This document shows, one piece after another, positions 60,417-64,000 of a stretch of 64,000 nt of DNA. The stretch's first letter is position 1. Every line of letters begins with the position of its first letter. The stretch is from Floccularia luteovirens (lineage: Eukaryota > Basidiomycota > Agaricomycetes > Agaricales > Squamanitaceae). The position numbers and the translations under genes are program-made. The DNA is taken from positions 2,542,001 to 2,606,000 of the forward strand of contig VSJF01000002.1 in the NCBI GenBank assembly GCA_009739215.1, given 5' to 3'. Below the pieces are notes generated by a model. It was not told the DNA's origin and made no database searches. It worked only from the letters and a program-made list of their open reading frames with translations.

Positions 60417-62060
60417 ATGTCTGTTAGACTAGATGGTGTGTTCACTTTCAGGGAGAGACTGGGCATCTTCTTTACGATAGAAGCTTCGAGGCAAGTACAA
60501 TTGGACAGTTATATCTAATACTTTGGATTGATGTTTCTTATTTTCAGCTTGTCTCTTGTTGCCTCGACTGGTATACTTTGCTATGCCACGGTGAGCTTCA
60601 GAAAAATTCGTCCTGTCGAATGATATTGGGTTCATTAGCTTACCGCGATACAGTATCGATCAGCTAAGAAGGCCTTATACAAGTGGTCCGGACGAGAAGT
60701 TATAATTTTATCGGATGCCAGTGATTCAAGTCTATTTATCAATCTCATGGTCGCAGATATGGTGCAAGCTATTGGTCAGCGAGACATAATCATACATACA
60801 AGTTAATCAACCTCATATGGTATCAATCTTTCTAGGGAATTTCCCCAACATCCGGTGGATGAATGACGGTGTATGCATTTTTTTCATGCTCAATTAAGAT
60901 TTTTTATCTGAGAAAAACTATAATACCGCAGAAAATTACAGAAGGGTCACTCTGCACGGCTCAAGCTGCCATAAAGCAGCTAGGTATAGTGGCTGTTGCC
61001 ATGACGTGAGTTTATTTTTCGCTCATGTCTTGATTCAAATATTTATTTGGCAAACAGATCCCTAGTAAGTTGGGTCTATATGCGATATGCGGATCAATTT
61101 AACCCGTGGTTTTAGGCCATCGCTATCCAGACATTTGGGGTCCTGGCACTTCGCTGGAAAATCCACCGGCATGCAGGGAAATGCATCATTGTGTTTGTCT
61201 GGATATTTTCCGCATTAACTATGGGGATCGGCAATGCGGTTCACAGGAATGACCCTTATTACGGTGATACCGGATATTGTCCGTATTTTTCCTCCAGATT
61301 GCCATTTCATTCAGGTTGTTAACTCGTCTTAGGGTGTTGGATTCGCGAGCCATACAAGACAGCACAGCTACTCACAGAGTATCTGTGGGTATGGCTAGCT
61401 GGGGTCATGATGGCCATTTTGTACGGCATCATGGCTCTGGTTATGCGTGGAATATTGGTGATAGATAAAGGCCTGCATTTACGCAACAACCGAGACCGAG
61501 TAAAACTGGATCTCTCAGCTGCAGGCAGTGAAGAAGAAAGAAGAGCAAAGGATATTGCGAACTTAATGCTTTTGTAAGGGTTCATCCGTTTTCCCGGACG
61601 CATATAATAAGTCTGAATGATAAATTATAGTTATCCTGCTGTTTACATTTTTGCTGTGTTTCCCAATACTCTTGCACGCTGGCTCTGGTTCAGCGGTTTC
61701 AGAAACATACCTTCAGGCTTTACTTTGTTCGGGAACTCGATCTTCGCTCTTTCCGGGTTCTTCAACCTGGTTCTGTTCATGTTCACAAGACCACAATTGG
61801 TCAAAGGCGCGCCTATTTATTATCCACAGGACCATCGCCATGCAGGCGCGATCGTCGACATTCCATTAAAAGAACATCAACATATGCGCAAGGCCACTAG
61901 ATATGGACATCTTCCCAACCGTGACGAGCCAGACTTCTCCGATGCAGAGGTCGGACACTTGCCGGATACAGGCAATGGTTCCAAATATTTTCCAGAACAG
62001 GACTTACTGAAATCTCCACATTCGGAGCCACGCGACTTGGGGCATCTGCCGCCGACATAG
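60417..62060 (+). CDS. Git3-like seven-helix G-protein coupled receptor
   Basis: Fungal receptors of this group sense nutrients and act through cAMP signalling in the best-studied species; the ligand here is unknown. The start at 60417 gives MSVRLDGVFTFRERLGIFFT. Exon 1 ends TCGAG, followed by GCAAGT: intron 60491-60547 is of the GC-AG class and joins in frame to SLSLVASTGILCYA. Hydrophobic helices follow: DSSLFINLMVADMVQAI, TAQAAIKQLGIVAVAMTSL, IIVFVWIFSALTMGIGNAV, LWVWLAGVMMAILYGIMAL, LMLFYPAVYIFAVFPNTLAR and FALSGFFNLVLFMFTRPQLV. Conserved Cys in GSLCTAQ and GYWCWI may form the usual extracellular bridge. The cytosolic tail carries GHLP three times. The stop is 62058-62060. Seven or so short introns. 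Confidence 0.82.
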
Positions 62061-63184
62061 CCTCTATCCGCCTCGGTCACCCTACGTATTTAGCAGGAGC
62101 ACGCAGATCTACTAGATTCACGTTATACAAGGTTATCTATCTTCCACCTCATGGAACGCAGTCTTAACATAACATCTCTTTGTAAGCTGCCCGCTTGTTT
62201 TGGTTCAGTTGATCATTTGTGACTGGTGGGGTATACAGCCTCACTAGCACTCTGAATTATGGGATCCTCATGCTACATGTACATCAGTTCATACTGTCTC
62301 ATATCCGACATGTAATGAATTATTATGAATTTTCCTATTATATCCATCCTATTAAAGCTCGGAATAAGCTCGACTTAATGTTTATCCGAGTTGAACTGTG
62401 AGGGAATTTGTGTATTTGTGGATGCTCAATCCAACGTGCGGTGTGTGGGATAAAAAAAAGTTCAGCAGGTTTTGTCACATAAACGTGTTGACGTGTGATG
62501 ATTATGAATTACTACAAGCTGAAAACCTTACGTTCTACAAGTTTGTATATATTCTTCACCCAAGCGCAGTTAATGAGCAGGATCTTTTGGATATATACTC
62601 GATTTTTCAATGACAACGGAACCAAAAAACCATTGTTCATTTCTTCTGTAGTTTGGGTCCGGCTTTATGCCCCGATTTGAACAAACGATGTTAAATCATA
62701 CCCCCAATAGGTTCAAAAAATCAATTGAGCGCCCATTCGGTCAGGTCGGATGATGTTTGTTTTCCACAAAGTAATTATGATGTTCATTCTTTTCCAATTG
62801 GGGTCCGGGGTTTCAATCGACGTTGTAATGAGAGCTGTTAATGAGGCTGTTTTAAACATTGTCATGGAAAAAATCCATTGGGTTTAAAGCATCCGTGGTC
62901 TGCGAGCAAATCACGTAACCGAATAACATATGAGACGTTGCAAATGAAGCAACGAGATAAAATGAATGTAAGATAGATAAAGCTTGAAGCTTGAAGGTTG
63001 CTCTGGAGCTTATCCTGAGCATTCGGGAGAGTCTTCAATGATTTGAGGCATATGGTGGGGTAAAAAGAGTACGAGATTAAAAATAAGCCGAAAGTCACAT
63101 TACATATGGCGAAGCCGTGATGCCGGACGCTACATACATACATGATCAGTTACAGACCTCAATAAATTCAAGCCCTGAAATGAT
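62061..63184. other. Intergenic, 1.1 kb, no gene seen
   Basis: Holds the 3' ends of the convergent GPCR and CHZ1 genes. It is AT-rich with only short frames. The ATTATGAATT words near 62320 and 62500 are the only repeat noticed. Confidence 0.4.
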
Positions 63185-63680
63185 CTAATCTTTCATTGCT
63201 ACATCATCATCGCTGTCTTCTTCCTCCTGGTCTTGTAACCCAGCCTTCTCGAGGGCTTCTTTAGAAGTATAGTCGACCTTGACTCCACGAGTTCTTCTTC
63301 CGGGAAGTATGTCAGAAGGATCAATTCCCTCAAAGCTCTCTTCGGCCTGAAAGCAGATAAAATTTTGTCAGGATATATATAGGTAGGAAAATAAAAATAA
63401 GGGAATATCATAAACACAGTTTACACTGAAAAAGGACGAGACGCATCACTAACCTCTTCGTCTTCATCCTCGGACATGATTTCATCGTCGTCATCGTCAT
63501 CCTCCTCTTCATCTTCAACTTCCTCTTGGGTTTCGTCTGTGTTCATTTTGCGTTTGCCTTTGCCTTTACTGGCAGGACTAACTGGGTTATTACTTGACGC
63601 GACAAAAGGGTGAAAAAGAGAAATTGGAGTTGTGTAGGTACGTACTTTGTGGTAGAAGGATCGGTTACACTAGAAGACAT
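63185..63680 (-). CDS. CHZ1: Histone H2A.Z-specific chaperone CHZ1
   Basis: CHZ proteins carry H2A.Z-H2B dimers to the SWR1 remodeller in the nucleus. The start at 63680 gives MSSSVTDPSTT, then after a short intron (63592-63645 approximately) NPVSPASKGKGKRKMNTDET, a basic nuclear-type patch. A long acidic run follows (EEVEDEEEDDDDDDEIMSED). After a second intron comes the CHZ motif AEESFEGIDPSDILPGRRTR followed by GVKVDYTSKEAL. It ends in another acidic patch and VAMKD; the stop is 63185-63187. Small (about 110 residues), as in the family. The second intron is near 63352-63450. Confidence 0.9.
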
Positions 63681-64000
63681 GGTGGTTGGTTTGAAAGACG
63701 CGTTATTATGGCATGTTTATGTATTGTGGGAATGAAGAGGAGAATATTAGATAATATAAGTGTCACACAGGACTATAAATGGGAGTCGCGCCCATCGAGA
63801 TATTTATGGAACAACATGCAATCGACCTATCTTTACTCGATCACAGTTGACTGTAATGCCAGGCCCCCTGCCCTGCCCTGCAGCTTCACACACCGTTCTT
63901 ACGGTGACCCGTGTCCCGATTGTTCTGGGGGCATTTACAAGCTTCATTCACTTGCTTTTCTTGTTACTTTTCCCATTCTTGCGTCCCAAACCAAATGGTA
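63681..64000. other. Upstream region of CHZ1 at the window end
   Basis: 320 nt without a recognisable gene. It contains the CHZ1 promoter and possibly the start of an unseen neighbour's leader; a C-rich block CCCCCTGCCCTGCCCTGC lies near 63864-63881. Confidence 0.4.

Overview
The window is nuclear DNA of a mushroom-forming basidiomycete (Agaricomycetes, probably Agaricales; inferred). Nearly every gene is cut by introns of about 45-60 nt with GT...AG ends. The gene content fits: a NACHT-WD40 STAND relic, a DUF6699 protein, a GPI-type GH128 glucanase and a Git3-like seven-helix receptor. I rebuilt gene models by hand from reading frames, splice signals and family motifs. Exon ends I checked base by base are given in the entries; other internal boundaries are approximate.

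Left part (0.4-24.4 kb): a decayed NACHT-WD40 gene; TOP3 (minus) with an RG-rich linker, two GRF zinc fingers and two CCHC knuckles; UTP25 (plus), divergent from TOP3; ATG3 (minus); a LYAR-type zinc-finger nucleolar protein (minus) with an 8-nt microexon; a small DUF6699 gene (plus); about 2.7 kb without a recognisable gene; mevalonate diphosphate decarboxylase (minus), divergent from the CCR4 deadenylase (plus).

Middle part (25.6-48.5 kb): an LPX1-like alpha/beta hydrolase, cytochrome c peroxidase, prefoldin subunit 4 and sphingosine-1-phosphate lyase, all on plus; a 3.2-kb gene-poor stretch; an alpha-arrestin (plus); a muskelin-type kelch protein (minus) with three apparent frameshifts and a decayed duplicate of its own tail nearby; a 2.1-kb gene-poor stretch; a GH128 glucanase (minus); and a pterin dehydratase (plus) with one apparent frameshift.

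Right part (48.5-59 kb) is the accessory block: three direct tandem units (48534-51687, 51688-55033, 55034-58970), each carrying one aldo/keto reductase gene on minus plus a long non-coding flank. Only the third reductase is intact. Each unit has its own later insertions: a 409-bp solo-LTR-like element in unit 1, a 580-bp insert with an A-rich tail and 12-13 bp target duplication plus a 111-bp foldback element in unit 2, and a 1.2-kb unidentified insert in unit 3. After the array come a Git3-like GPCR with a GC-AG intron and the histone chaperone CHZ1 (minus).

Most of the window is housekeeping genes with ordinary roles (rRNA processing, autophagy, DNA topology, mRNA decay, sterol and sphingolipid metabolism). 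I did not find a convincing new multi-gene system. The most unusual items are the TOP3 tail architecture, the reductase array with its layered insertions, the microexon gene, and the one-sided pattern of single-base frameshifts.
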